DNA of 64,000 nt from Ambrosia x helenae (taxonomy: Eukaryota > Streptophyta > Magnoliopsida > Asterales > Asteraceae), in contig CM061231.1 in NCBI GenBank assembly GCA_030844895.1, forward strand, positions 29,459,149-29,523,148, given 5' to 3'. The stretch's first letter is position 1; every line of letters begins with the position of its first letter. Shown piece after piece: positions 48,341 through 60,510 of the stretch. The notes beneath the pieces were generated by a model that saw nothing but the letters and a program-made list of their open reading frames with translations, did not search any database and was not told the origin of the DNA. The position numbers were made by a program, and so were the translations under genes.

Positions 48341-49142
48341 ATACAAAAATTCAAGAAAGCAACATAGAAATGTTCATTTGTTCATCGAATGAGGGGCGAC
48401 TCAACCGTTTTATAAATCAAAAGTTACACTCTTTCTAAAGGTCATTTTATTAATCAAAAGAACAAACGAGGCTTGCCTCTAGTATCAAGAGTTTTTGTGG
48501 GCTTGTACTTAAAAAGGAACTAGTACAAATGCCCGCGCGTTGCCGCGGGTAGTTATGTTTTTAGGTGCACTTTGCCTGGCGGGTTTTCTATAATATATTT
48601 TTAATTGTTCAAAGAACTACAGGATGATGAAACTTGTTTACAAAAGAAAAAAACTCAATACTTGAGGCAGTAAACAAATAGCCGCAATATTTATGCCATG
48701 CATTTGATGTGTTCATCTAAAAAAAGTGCACACGTTAACTGTATCTATTTCGTCTAAAAAATGATTAAAAATGGAAAGCTCTAAAACCAAATAAATGCCT
48801 TAAGACAATGAAACACTAAAGTCTCAAAGAGGACCATATCTTCACAAATTTTAGTTGTTTTTTTTTTTTTTTTTTTTTTTGCTTTCTTTCAAGTTTACAA
48901 TCTGAATTACAATCAGAATTCGTTAGGTATTTTAAATTTGTTTTTAACTTCTTTAAACCTTATTTACCTCCGAATATTATTTACATTTCATTGGTTAAAT
49001 TATAATTAAAACAAAGTAAACAGAGGTTATTAATTAATTTTGATGTGTAATAATGGAGGGAGTTACATGTTGGAAGTGATATGATGTGTGTATTACACAC
49101 ATATACAATTCCTAACAAGGCCATTCCACCACCTCCACATAA

Positions 49143-49185
<43 letters not shown>

Positions 49186-49190
<5 letters not shown>

Positions 49191-51262
49191 GAAGTATATG
49201 GAGAAAACCTTCCAAAATGGAAAAACCCTAGTAAACCCAACACTTGGTCCATATTGTGCCACATCATCCAAGCCAACCTTTCATAATATTATATTACAAA
49301 GGGCACACTTGTCATTTAACTTTTCCCCCTTCTCTTTTTCAAATTTTAAATCTCTCTACCCATTATATAATCTCTTTCTCTCTCATAAACCATCTTCCTC
49401 CAACAACTAATCATCAGTTCATCACCTTCCACCACCACGTCCGGCCACATCTGTCTTCGAACAAGAGGAAGGTGATATTATTATTATTATTTCACTGATT
49501 AAAAATACCCTTTTGTTCTATCACCCGAACCCAACATCAAAACCTGCTGCATCTCCGACCCTTCTTCGACCGGTCATCTTCTCCGGGTAACCTTCTTCGA
49601 CTATACCCGACATCCACCCACAACCCCTGTTCTAACGACCCCTATTTCTGAAAGTCGTTGTTTATGCAGGATTGCTCTGAAAGTCGCTGTCCACTATGTG
49701 TTATTATTATGAGATAAGTCAAAAGTTCATAACCTTTCAAATTTTCTTTCTGTGTCTTTCCTCTTCATTGATTCCAATTCAATGCCTTTTTTTCTCCTTT
49801 AATAAAAGCACGTGCAAGTCTTTTCTTTAGGTTTTCTTATATAAAGTTATTTAAATCACTTATTATCTCATAAGATTTGTAAAGATCATTGTCGCTGTTT
49901 TGTTTGTTTTTTGAGATATTATTATGTTTTGATTTTTTTTTTCTAGAATAATAATAATAACATTTTTGGTTAGAATAGTAATAATAAGTTGTTACATTTT
50001 GATTTTGTTAGGTTTTGGGTTTTGCTAGAATAATAATAATAATATTTTTTGGAGATAGTTTTTGGTTGCACACCAAGTGTTTGATTAAATGCTTGAATGA
50101 AAAAAAAAAAACTTATGTTAACCTTTTTTTTATTTTTTATTACTATTTTGTTTATGTTAGATTATTATTGGATAGGGGACATGATGTTGATAGATCACAT
50201 GTGATTAAATTTTTTTGATTATGTGTTTTAGGATCCCAACTAACATGTGTTTTATACACATGTTAGTGATGTGGCTGTGGTACGTGATATTTTTTTTATA
50301 CACATGTTAGTGATGCTAACACGTGCTAGTATATGCCTAACTAACAGGTGTTAGGGTTCATATTAGTTGGGGAGCCCAACTAACACATGTAAGTATACGC
50401 CCTTTCACATGTTAGTGATGCTAATACGTGCTAGTATATGCCTAACTAACAGGTGTTAGGGTTCATATTAGTTGGGGAGCCCAACTAACACATGTAAGTA
50501 TACGCCCTTTCACATGTTAGTGATGCTAACACATGTTAGTATATACCCAACTAACATGTGTTACGGTTTGTATAACATACGTTATTTCAGTAAAACATAT
50601 ATTTTAGAATACACTAACACATGTCATTGATGTCCCATTATGTGTTTTATAGAGCCCAGCTAACACGTGTTTACTTTTTTTGTAGGTGAAGAGATGTTTT
50701 TGAGTTAAAGATGATGATGAGGATCAAGAACGAAGAATAGCTAGATTTTTTCTATGTTTGTTATGATAGTTTGTTTGAAAATTCACAAATAATTATGTTT
50801 GTATTAAACGGTTTTTGATATGTTTTAGTGTTGATTGTTACGATCGTTTTTATCATTTCTTAAATAAATACACATTGTATGTGTTCTTTTAATATGTTCT
50901 TTTAGTATATGCCTGGTAACACATGTTAGCGATGTCTCACACGAGGTCATAATTTTTTTCACAACACTAACGTACGTTAATATTCATGCTGGAAAAAGTG
51001 CCATAAAGTAGGAGAGAGAGTGACTTGACAAGTGTCAAATCAACCTTTTTAAACCTAGGATTCATAAAATTAAATTTTAAAAAATTAATTCAAGATTACC
51101 ATATTGCCCTTAATCCTATTTTTTATTATGGTGGCCCACTTGCTTTTGAATATTATATAGGAATTAATTATGGACCATTGATCAAATTTGATCAATGGTC
51201 ACTAGAGGGTTTCTAGGGTTTTTCCAAAAGATGAGGTTTCCATATTATCCACCCCCTATATA
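49186..51262. mobile_element. Mutator-like non-autonomous element in a TA microsatellite
   Basis: Inverted ends share GGAAAAACCCTAG and flanking TGGA/ATATGGA words (left about 49190-49240; right inverted about 51200-51262). Both sides are bordered by TA runs (49149-49188 and 51255-51280), as if insertion in a TA microsatellite duplicated it. The interior has pyrimidine-rich leader-like sequence and ACATGT-rich tandem repeats. No transposase. Confidence 0.55.
50220..50680. repeat. Array of AACACATGTTAG-type palindromic words
   Basis: A 105-base unit is tandemly repeated (about 50300-50404 and 50405-50510), with further diverged copies. Each unit holds several TAACACATGTTA-like words. Confidence 0.85.
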
Positions 51263-51935
51263 TATATATATATATATATATGAACTTGGACATACCTTTG
51301 AAATAAATCCAACTTGCAATGCATGCACACCAAACAAATTAAATCCAACAAAAGCATCCAAATCAAAAGTGAGTAGAAAATAAAAAAATAAGTAATTACA
51401 CAAACAAGAAAAAACGAATTTGGATTTTACAAAACCTAACATGAGCACCAAAAAATATGATTTCTACAAAATCTACTAATTTACCATGGCGCACAAACGG
51501 AGTTAGAGCATAGGAGAGAATAACTCAGAATTTTGAATCAAAGGTGTATGGCATGTATGTTGAAACTTAAGAGACAACCCTCCTTTTATAATGGATATTG
51601 AATGGGTGATTAAATGGCATACTTGAGGGGAATGGTCGATTGATAGGAAAAAAGATGGAATTCATTGAAGGCCAATGAATTTGTAAATTGATTGTGCATA
51701 CATGGGGTGTGATGAGTGTTTATGAATGGGAGTTACATGCTAAGAGGGTATAAAGTGTGCATTAAACAATTATGCAATTAGCATTATAAGTTGTACATGG
51801 GGGCAAAAATGAAAGAAAATGACAAAAAAAATAAAAATTTGTAAAGAGGCTTTTGATATGCCATCTTAAAATTAAAGTGAAATTACCTTTAAGGACATGC
51901 TTCCTCCTTAATAAGGTAAAATAAAATAATAGAGA

Positions 51936-52302
51936 TATAAAGAACAAATATACAATAGTGAAATAGGTGAATACCAAGAGGTTTTGTGAGCTTGTACCTA
52001 AAAAAATAAAAAACAAAAACTACTTCAAGCGGTTTTGATTAATTAACATTAATATGTAACATTTGTTTTTTAAATTTGGGCCCTAAAGCTTTTGCTTTAT
52101 TTAGTAACTCTGGCCATGCGTGTAATTTATGAAGCCATAGTTTAAGCATAATCACATGTGTTTTACATAACTTGGTTTGAAAGACCCATTGTTAAGAAGC
52201 GAAATAAACATATTGTAACACTGGAAACAGATTACTCTATATACTAAATGAAAACATGTTAGGCAATATGGTACTTCCGTTTGTTTTCATTTTCACCACT
52301 AA
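51936..52302. other. Short intergenic stretch
   Basis: 51955-51995 resembles the left flank of the Helitron (CAAGAGGTTTTGTGAGCTTGTAC against 48486-48510). No gene. Confidence 0.45.
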
Positions 52303-52677
52303 GAGCATTCACAACCCATCCCCCATTCCCTCCCCCATTCTTAAAATTTAAGAAAATCCTATAAAAACTCACTCCATCCCAACCCCTTTCTCCATACCCC
52401 ATTTCTAAAATTTACAAAAAACCTATGTTGAGCCCCCATATATGGGGTCTTTCATCCTTCTCCCATATCATTTAATAATAATAAAATAATACAAATGAAA
52501 GGTGGAGTGAATTAATGTTGGTTGTAAAGAAATAAAATAATAATAATAAAAAGCTTATAAGGGATATGAATGGGGAATGGGATGTGAGAGATTTTGCAAA
52601 AGTGAGTGGCAAATTTAGAAAACTATGATTTTTCCTTAAATTATATGGTTGGGGAGGGGGATGGGTTGTGAATGCTC
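52303..52677. mobile_element. Tourist-like (PIF/Harbinger) MITE
   Basis: 375 bases, terminal inverted repeats GAGCATTCACAACCCATCCC, target duplication TAA on both sides (52300-52302 and 52678-52680). Confidence 0.9.
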
Positions 52678-53700
52678 TAAAGAATAGATTATTCTTTTCC
52701 CTCCTCATTCTCTCTTTCTTCATCACCTTCCTCATTCTCTCTCTCATACAATCAGACTTTTCTCCCTCCCTCTTACAAATCTACCGTCAACGATTCCGTT
52801 TCAACACTATATAACCGTCGACATGCAACGGCGATGCAGTTAGGGTTCCGCACCAAACACAACCACGACGACGACTGTGGTTCCCGCGACCTCGGGGATC
52901 AATCAGGCCACAACAGCCGGAGGAACAGCTATGAGCCGCCTACGCCGATGGAGGTGAGGGTTTTTTCCGGTTGAATCGGCCTCACCGCCAACGGCGTAAC
53001 TAACCGTCATCATTATCATCGACGTGACAACGTCACAATGACACAGATCCGTTCGGATTTGTTCTTTTCAGAGAGAGTGTGCGAGAGAGGTAGACAGAGG
53101 ATGTGGTGGTAGGTGGTAGGTGGTGATGGTGATGGTCAGCATCTATAACACAGATGGTAACTGGTGTTGGTAGTGGCGGCCGCTGTTGGAGGTTGGTGGT
53201 GGTTGTTGCGGTTGTTAGTGATGGTGCTGTGTGTTGTTGTGGAGGTGTATGCTTTGTGGTGGTGGAGTCAAAGGCAGGAGATGATCTTTAGAGAGAGAAA
53301 GGGGGGTCTTGCAATTGGGGATTTTGGGTGAGAAGTGAGGAGATTGAATATGCTAATGGATTCATGAAAATTAGTACTAGCTATGGTAAGATATATAAAC
53401 ACTGTACATTCACACACTCACACACATGTAGACATTGAAGAGGTTATGGAGGGAGTGATCTTTATTGTCATTTAGGATAATTACAAGGGATTATAGTTGG
53501 TTTTTAATCAATGGGTTCTGCTAAGATCACGTGCTTTCGTCCCATCATCAATTCATCATGTCAATTCATGTTTCATTTTTTGTTTGATTTCTTAGGTTGC
53601 AATCACTTATTATCGGAGTAGACATCAGTATTTTTTTTTATAAAGACATACATCTTTTGAGTGTTGGTACCATATCAATACCGAAACAAACAAACCCGTA
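52678..53700. other. Non-coding DNA, leader-like at 52690-52980
   Basis: A pyrimidine-rich stretch, then an ATG at about 52931 with GAGGTGAGG nearby, looks like a gene 5' end, but no frame of useful length follows. 53090-53260 is GGTGGT-rich. The last part (about 53640-53705) belongs to a Helitron whose 3' end is at 60386-60389. Confidence 0.4.
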
Positions 53701-55236
53701 ACAATTGTAACACCCCAACCGATGGCGGAAACATCGGGATGTCACGTAATGATGATTGTTCAATAGCTCATGGTGAATAATAGATTCCATTAAATGATTT
53801 AAATGAATTACATACAATTGTTCTAGAATTTGTACATCAAATTGAATAAAACTATGCACATATCTTCAAGCATCAATTCAAATCTTCAAGCAAATAGAAC
53901 CTGAAACATGTTAAGTTGAAAAGGTTTTGGGTCAACAAAAGTTGGTGAGAATTACATAGGTTTTTGATAATTGAATAAAGATGATGTGCAATTCATGTGT
54001 CATGTCAATCTAGTCCATATGTGAGAACATACTAGAAATAAATCGAGTGCATAATCAACCCTGATGACTGTTATAAAATGATACATACCATACGCTCATG
54101 GTCCAATATGTTATACGATAACAAACACCCACGCTACCTTTGTAGGAGGCACGTATCCGGGTGGGATTGTCAGTCCAATAGATCTATCAATGTATACCGC
54201 CGGCTGATCAATGTTAATGATTATGCTAGAATGGTGCTTACTCTAATCATGCTCAAGACATAATGCAACATAGAAAACACATAGACACATTGATGATTGA
54301 ATTGCAATGATGATGTTATAAACATGTTTCACCCCAAAAATGGTGATAAATAGAAAAGGGGCTATGTAAAACTCACCTTGGTAAAATGTTATATCTGTTG
54401 AGAAATTTGAATAATTGTGTTGACCAAATGTATCAAGTATCACCCTAAAATGAGGTAATAAATATGTCTAAGTCTATCAAGTCTACAAATGTATAAGTTC
54501 TAGGGCTTCGAATTGGGGATAATTGCTCGTTTGATTAATATTAAAAATATTCGCCAATTGAGAGAAATTTAGTAAATAAATACCCAAAAATCTTTTTAGG
54601 AAATTTAAAGTTAAGATGGCTACAAGAATGTGTTTAAAGTGTAAAAATAATTTTTATAAAATTATTTCCTTTAAAATAGATTTTTAAATCTATTTATCAC
54701 AAATTGTCAAAATTTAACTTTAATATTCAAAAATACTAAAATTAAAGAAATATTGTTTTAAAAATCATTTTTCTGTTCTAAATATTTAAAAATAAATTGT
54801 ATAAAATTTTGGTGCAAAAATGATGAAAATTGGATTTATTATGATTTAATTATGATTAAATCTAACAAAAATTGATTAAAAATATAAAATAAATGATTTT
54901 ACTGAATTAAAAATTATTTCAGTAAAGTTTGACTTTATAAAAAGTCAGGATAAATTTTGGAGAATTTAATAAAATTGTTTTGATATATAAATGGATTTTT
55001 ATAAATATAATAGTATAAAAATGATTTAATTATTATAAATATTAAATAACTGAATTTCTGAAAAATAAAAATTGTAAATAAAACTTTTATCTCAGATTAA
55101 TCAAATATAATTTTTTTAGAATTTATAAAATAGTTTTGATATTTTAAAATGAATTTATAAGATTAAAAGGTTTAATATATATATATATATAATTGTTTGT
55201 TTTTAAAGAAAAAAAAGAAAAGAAAAGAAAAGAACC

Positions 55237-55316
55237 AAAAACGGTCAGAGGGACTCGAACCCAGGCCCTAGGGCCGGTTCGCATCAGTGGATGTGAAGGC
55301 ATAACCCGCTGATCTA
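55237..55316 (-). promoter_or_regulatory. tRNA-like Pol III module in LTR
   Basis: Minus strand: A box TAGATCAGCGGG (55316-55305), B box GGTTCGAGTCC (55261-55251), TTTTT (55241-55237). The copy in the other LTR has B box 59205-59195. Confidence 0.6.
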
Positions 55317-55951
55317 CCAGATTAGTTGGTTAATTTTCTTGTTTTGACATGTATAAGAGGGATGACTGTCAGCAGTCATCTTCCCCAATTCAATACCCCA
55401 TGAGCCCTAGTTTCTGCAATTGGGCAATCCACACAACTTTAACCCAATTAATCATAGGGTTTCTGTTGTGTGGGTGCCGATCAATGAAACCCATATCAAA
55501 AATAACACTTACAATGACGAATTGAACACGATAGACAGTCAACTCAAAAAGTCAACATGCGATCAAAATCAATGAACAGAGAATTAAACTGAAGAATTGG
55601 GGATTGAGAGAAGGGTAATGGCGAGTTGTGAACGCTATGGAATAATCAATTTATAATGTTAAGGGTCGGGTGTTCGAATTGGAAATGTTGACCGAGTTAA
55701 TAAGTTTTGATGTGTCAAGGACTCCAATTTGGTAAGGATTGATGTGAATTGGTTGTGTGTTTGACTTGATGAGGGCCGATAATCAAGTTTCCAATCAATC
55801 CCTTGATTATTACACGTTAATCGTGCAAACAGATTGGTCAACGATTGGTATAATGCTGCTGCTGCTTGTTCGCTGCTTTAGGAAGAACAAACAGACAAGG
55901 AAAGAAGGTGTTAAATATAATACGAGTTGGGTTAAATTCAATAGTGAGTGG

Positions 55952-56031
55952 TGGCTCAGGTGGTTAGTACGTGTGGTTGTGGTGAGAGTGGCCCGGGTTC
56001 GAAACCCGGGTGGAACGTTTTTTTTTTTTTT
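55952..56031 (+). promoter_or_regulatory. tRNA-like Pol III module in LTR
   Basis: A box TGGCTCAGGTGG (55952-55963), B box GGTTCGAAACC (55996-56006) in a perfect T-arm CCGGG-TTCGAAA-CCCGG, then 14 T at 56018-56031. The copy in the other LTR starts at 59896. It points away from the module at 55237-55316. Confidence 0.7.
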
Positions 56032-56825
56032 AAACAGACAAAGGGGGGAAAGGGACTAGTGGGCTGGGCCGGTGTTGGGGTTCTGGGCTGCTCTTAGTGG
56101 GCTGCAGTTTAGGTTAAGCGAGGTTGGGTTTGGTTGTGGTTATTGCTTTGTATAAATTAAGCTTTATACTTGTTTTTTTTTTTTTTTTAAACAAATCTGA
56201 AAACATTTGTTATTATTACTATTTATTATTATTATTATTAAACCTTTATATATATATATACATATATAAGTTGTGTGGTCGGAAAATATAACTTAGGCAT
56301 ATTATGGAAATAATATATGTTTTAAAATCTGAAAATTTTTGCGATGTTACAGTCTCCCCTACTTTTTGGAACTTCGTCCCGAAGTTAAGAGAAAACCAGG
56401 GTTACAATTGGCCAACTACCGAAAAACCTTGATAAAATTTCACACTACCTTAACGTACCTGCAAATTCATGATTACGTTCCGGACCGTAATTACCAATTT
56501 ACCTTACATTAGGGTTTTGCGTCCTTTTATGACTTTACTGATTGTTAAGCAGGTCTGATAGTCTCCGCCAGTCGTTGAGCAGGTGGTAGGGCCTCTCCCG
56601 ACTGTGGAAAGACATGATGAACTCTACCAATCGTTAAGTAGGTTGTTTGGTAGTCAACTAATTGTTGTACAAGTAAGCAAGTATGATTATAGTTATAGCA
56701 ATCAGTTCACATTCAAACAAGCATGCACACAGATGTTATGATAATACTTGAATTTTATTACTTGAAAATAAAATGTCAATACATGGAATTAAAAGCAAAC
56801 AACATTTAAATAGTGGGACTTGCTG

Positions 56826-57092
56826 TTAAGTAGCTGGAGGGTCTTGATCTCGGTTTAGTTTAGGGCATCGGTTTCGGTAGTGATTTGGGTTTCCACATTC
56901 ATAGCATTGACCATAGTTGTATTTACCAGGATGATTAGGATTAGTAACCTGAGCAGGGTTGTGGATAATCGCAGCCAGTCGGGCATCAACACCTTTGTTG
57001 TTTTTGTTGTTGTTGTGGTTGGTGTTATGGTTGTTGTTACTTTCCTCTTGGTTTTCACCACTGTTATTGCGAGTGCTACGACGTGGAGACAT
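56826..57092 (-). CDS. Mini-gag of the non-autonomous element
   Basis: From MSPRR at 57092, 88 codons: a basic, Asn-rich start (MSPRRSTRN), a short conserved-looking helix (DARLAAIIHNPAQ), and one zinc knuckle CYECGNPNHYRNRC of CX2CX4HX4C type. This is the N-terminus of a chromovirus gag joined to its nucleocapsid part, with the capsid core missing. An upstream in-frame ATG at 57110 is also possible. It lies on the sense strand of the element between primer-binding site and purine tract. No other coding region is present. It may bind RNA, or be a relic. Confidence 0.65.
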   Translation of the reverse strand: MSPRRSTRNNSGENQEESNNNHNTNHNNNKNNKGVDARLAAIIHNPAQVTNPNHPGKYNYGQCYECGNPNHYRNRCPKLNRDQDPPAT

Positions 57093-57636
57093 GATCCGTA
57101 AGGGACACAATGAAGGTTCAATGTGGCATGAAATGAATGAGGTGATATAAGGAATGTAATCATTTATTCATTAATTAAAATGAATAAACGAAAACGTTGA
57201 CTTATCAAAGACTCCAGATTCTAACAACATATGAAGACATGCTTTAGCCTATAAGTGAACACTCATCCCGAGAATTCCCAGGTAGGCATCCGGGTCCCTC
57301 GTCTGATTGGGATATATGCGCAATGCCAGCCTAGACAGAAGACTCAGAATACAGGCGTTCACCCTTCCAGATTGCACGTGTTCGTTATTAAAATCTAGAA
57401 CTTCGACGAGGTCTCAAGGGGTTCAGGTTAAACCTGAGAAATTTGTCCTATTAGTCTAAGAGTAGATCCACTGATGGAGAGCAACCTTCTTGTAGGAATG
57501 AAAGTAGGGATAAGAAGTAAGAGGGAGATAGAGAATAGCAAGTAAAGGAAGCAAGTACTTATTAAATCCTATGGTTATAGACTAGATTATTTTTCTAATA
57601 ACCTAATTCCCTATAACCATGGCTCTGATACCAATC

Positions 57637-59101
57637 TGTAACACCCCAACCGATGGCGGAAACATCGGGATGTCACGTAATGATGATTGTTCAATAGCTC
57701 ATGGTGAATAATAGATTCCATTAAATGATTTAAATGAATTACATACAATTGTTCTAGAATTTGTACATCAAATTGAATAAAACTATGCACATATCTTCAA
57801 GCATCAATTCAAATCTTCAAGCAAATAGAACCTGAAACATGTTAAGTTGAAAAGGTTTTGGGTCAACAAAAGTTGGTGAGAATTACATAGGTTTTTGATA
57901 ATTGAATAAAGATGATGTGCAATTCATGTGTCATGTCAATCTAGTCCATATGTGAGAACATACTAGAAATAAATCGAGTGCATAATCAACCCTGATGACT
58001 GTTATAAAATGATACATACCATACGCTCATGGTCCAATATGTTATACGATAACAAACACCCACGCTACCTTTGTAGGAGGCACGTATCCGGGTGGGATTG
58101 TCAGTCCAATAGATCTATCAATGTATACCGCCGGCTGATCAATGTTAATGATTATGCTAGAATGGTGCTTACTCTAATCATGCTCAAGACATAATGCAAC
58201 ATAGAAAACACATAGACACATTGATGATTGAATTGCAATGATGATGTTATAAACATGTTTCACCCCAAAAATGGTGATAAATAGAAAAGGGGCTATGTAA
58301 AACTCACCTTGGTAAAATGTTATATCTGTTGAGAAATTTGAATAATTGTGTTGACCAAATGTATCAAGTATCACCCTAAAATGAGGTAATATATATGTCT
58401 AAGTCTATCAAGTCTACAAATGTATAAGTTCTAGGGCTTCGAATTGGGGATAATTGCTCGTTTGATTAATATTAAAAATATTCGCCAATTGAGAGAAATT
58501 TAGTAAATAAATACCCAAAAATCTTTTTAGGAAATTTAAAGTTAAGATGGCTACAAGAATGTGTTTAAAGTGTAAAAATAATTTTTATAAAATTATTTCC
58601 TTTAAAATAGATTTTTAAATCTATTTATCACAAATTGTCAAAATTTAACTTTAATATTCAAAAATACTAAAATTAAAGAAATATTGTTTTAAAAATCATT
58701 TTTCTGTTCTAAATATTTAAAAATAAATTGTATAAAATTTTGGTGCAAAAATGATGAAAATTGGATTTATTATGATTTAATTATGATTAAATCTAACAAA
58801 AATTGATTAAAAATATAAAATAAATGATTTTACTGAATTAAAAATTATTTCAGTAAAGTTTGACTTTATAAAAAGTCAGGATAAATTTTGGAGAATTTAA
58901 TAAAATTGTTTTGATATATAAATGGATTTTTATAAATATAATAGTATAAAAATGATTTAATTATTATAAATATTAAATAACTGAATTTCTGAAAAATAAA
59001 AATTGTAAATAAAACTTTTATCTCAGATTAATCAAATATAATTTTTTTAGAATTTATAAAATAGTTTTGATATTTTAAAATGAATTTATAAGATTAAAAG
59101 G

Positions 59102-59137
<36 letters not shown>

Positions 59138-60291
59138 GTTTGTTTTTAAAGAAAAAAAAAGAAAAGAAAAGAAAAGAACCAAAAACGGTCAGAGGGACTC
59201 GAACCCAGGCCCTAGGGCCGGTTCGCATCAGTGGATGTGAAGGCATAACCCGCTGATCTACCAGATTAGTTGGTTAATTTTCTTGTTTTGACATGTATAA
59301 GAGGGATGACTGTCAGCAGTCATCTTCCCCAATTCAATACCCCATGAGCCCTAGTTTCTGCAATTGGGCAATCCACACAACTTTAACCCAATTAATCATA
59401 GGGTTTCTGTTGTGTGGGTGCCGATCAATGAAACCCATATCAAAAATAACACTTACAATGACGAATTGAACACGATAGACAGTCAACTCAAAAAGTCAAC
59501 ATGCGATCAAAATCAATGAACAGAGAATTAAACTGAAGAATTGGGGATTGAGAGAAGGGTAATGGCGAGTTGTGAACGCTATGGAATAATCAATTTATAA
59601 TGTTAAGGGTCGGGTGTTCGAATTGGAAATGTTGACCGAGTTAATAAGTTTTGATGTGTCAAGGACTCCAATTTGGTAAGGATTGATGTGAATTGGTTGT
59701 GTGTTTGACTTGATGAGGGCCGATAATCAAGTTTCCAATCAATCCCTTGATTATTACACGTTAATCGTGCAAACAGATTGGTCAACGATTGGTATAATGC
59801 TGCTGCTGCTTGTTCGCTGCTTTAGGAAGAACAAACAGACAAGGAAAGAAGGTGTTAAATATAATACGAGTTGGGTTAAATTCAATAGTGAGTGGTGGCT
59901 CAGGTGGTTAGTACGTGTGGTTGTGGTGAGAGTGGCCCGGGTTCGAAACCCGGGTGGAACGTTTTTTTTTTTTAAACAGACAAAGGGGGGAAAGGGACTA
60001 GTGGGCTGGGCCGGTGTTGGGGTTCTGGGCTGCTCTTAGTGGGCTGCAGTTTAGGTTAAGCGAGGTTGGGTTTGGTTGTGGTTATTGCTTTGTATAAATT
60101 AAGCTTTATACTTGTTTTTTTTTTTTTTAAACAAATCTGAAAACATTTGTTATTATTACTATTTATTATTATTATTATTAAACCTTTATATATATATATA
60201 CATATATAAGTTGTGTGGTCGGAAAATATAACTTAGGCATATTATGGAAATAATATATGTTTTAAAATCTGAAAATTTTTGCGATGTTACA
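57637..60291 (-). repeat. 5' LTR of the non-autonomous element
   Basis: Same as the other LTR but with a longer TA run near 59108-59134 and small homopolymer changes. Confidence 0.92.
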
Positions 60292-60296
60292 ACAAT

Positions 60297-60389
60297 CAAA
60301 ATCGACTTTCCCTCGCAACGCATTAGGTCGATACCATAACGATGATGCCGATAGAAATGTACGGCGCGAAGCGCCGGGCAAACCACTAG
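60297..60389 (+). mobile_element. Helitron 3' end (split by the non-autonomous element)
   Basis: Hairpin GGCGC-GAA-GCGCC, then GGGCAAACCACTAG followed by T at 60390. The 5' side continues left of 53701 (CATATCAATACCGAAACAAAC). The 5' end of the Helitron was not identified. Confidence 0.65.
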
Positions 60390-60510
60390 TTGTAACTAAT
60401 CCCTAAACCTACGACGATTAAGGCATATGTGCCATATCAAGCAATCTGGATCATATCATCAAACCTAACATCTTAAAGAAGTATCCATGTTGTGAATTAA
60501 GGCCATTTAG

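Larger units (their letters stand above)
48520..51935 (-). mobile_element. Helitron with a nested Mutator-like element
   Basis: Minus-strand 3' end: hairpin CCCGCG-GCAACG-CGCGGG, then CTAG at 48523-48520 followed by T. Minus-strand 5' end: TCTCTATTATTTTATTTTAC at 51935 preceded by A. About 1.3 kb remains if the insert at 49186-51262 is removed. The pairing of these ends is inferred. Confidence 0.6.
53706..56351 (-). repeat. 3' LTR of the non-autonomous element
   Basis: Plus strand TGTAACACCCCAACC...GCGATGTTACA. Contains the hairpin at 53933-53944, the core block at 54321-54377 and two divergent tRNA-like modules. Its inner edge is followed by the antisense of a purine tract (AGTAGGGGAGAC in sense). 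Confidence 0.92.
53706..60291 (-). mobile_element. Young non-autonomous Tekay-like gypsy element with mini-gag
   Basis: LTRs 53706-56351 and 57637-60291, exact target duplication ACAAT (53701-53705 and 60292-60296). Primer-binding site TGGTATCAGAGC at 57633-57622 on the minus strand, so the 5' LTR is the right one. The internal region is only 1285 bases. The LTRs differ by simple-repeat lengths and one substitution that I noticed (A54461 against T58392), so the insertion is recent. It must rely on proteins made elsewhere. Confidence 0.93.

Noticed and set aside
52690..53340. Possible host gene 5' end
   Set aside because: A leader-like composition and an ATG near a GTGAGG are present, but no frame of useful length or recognisable exon follows.
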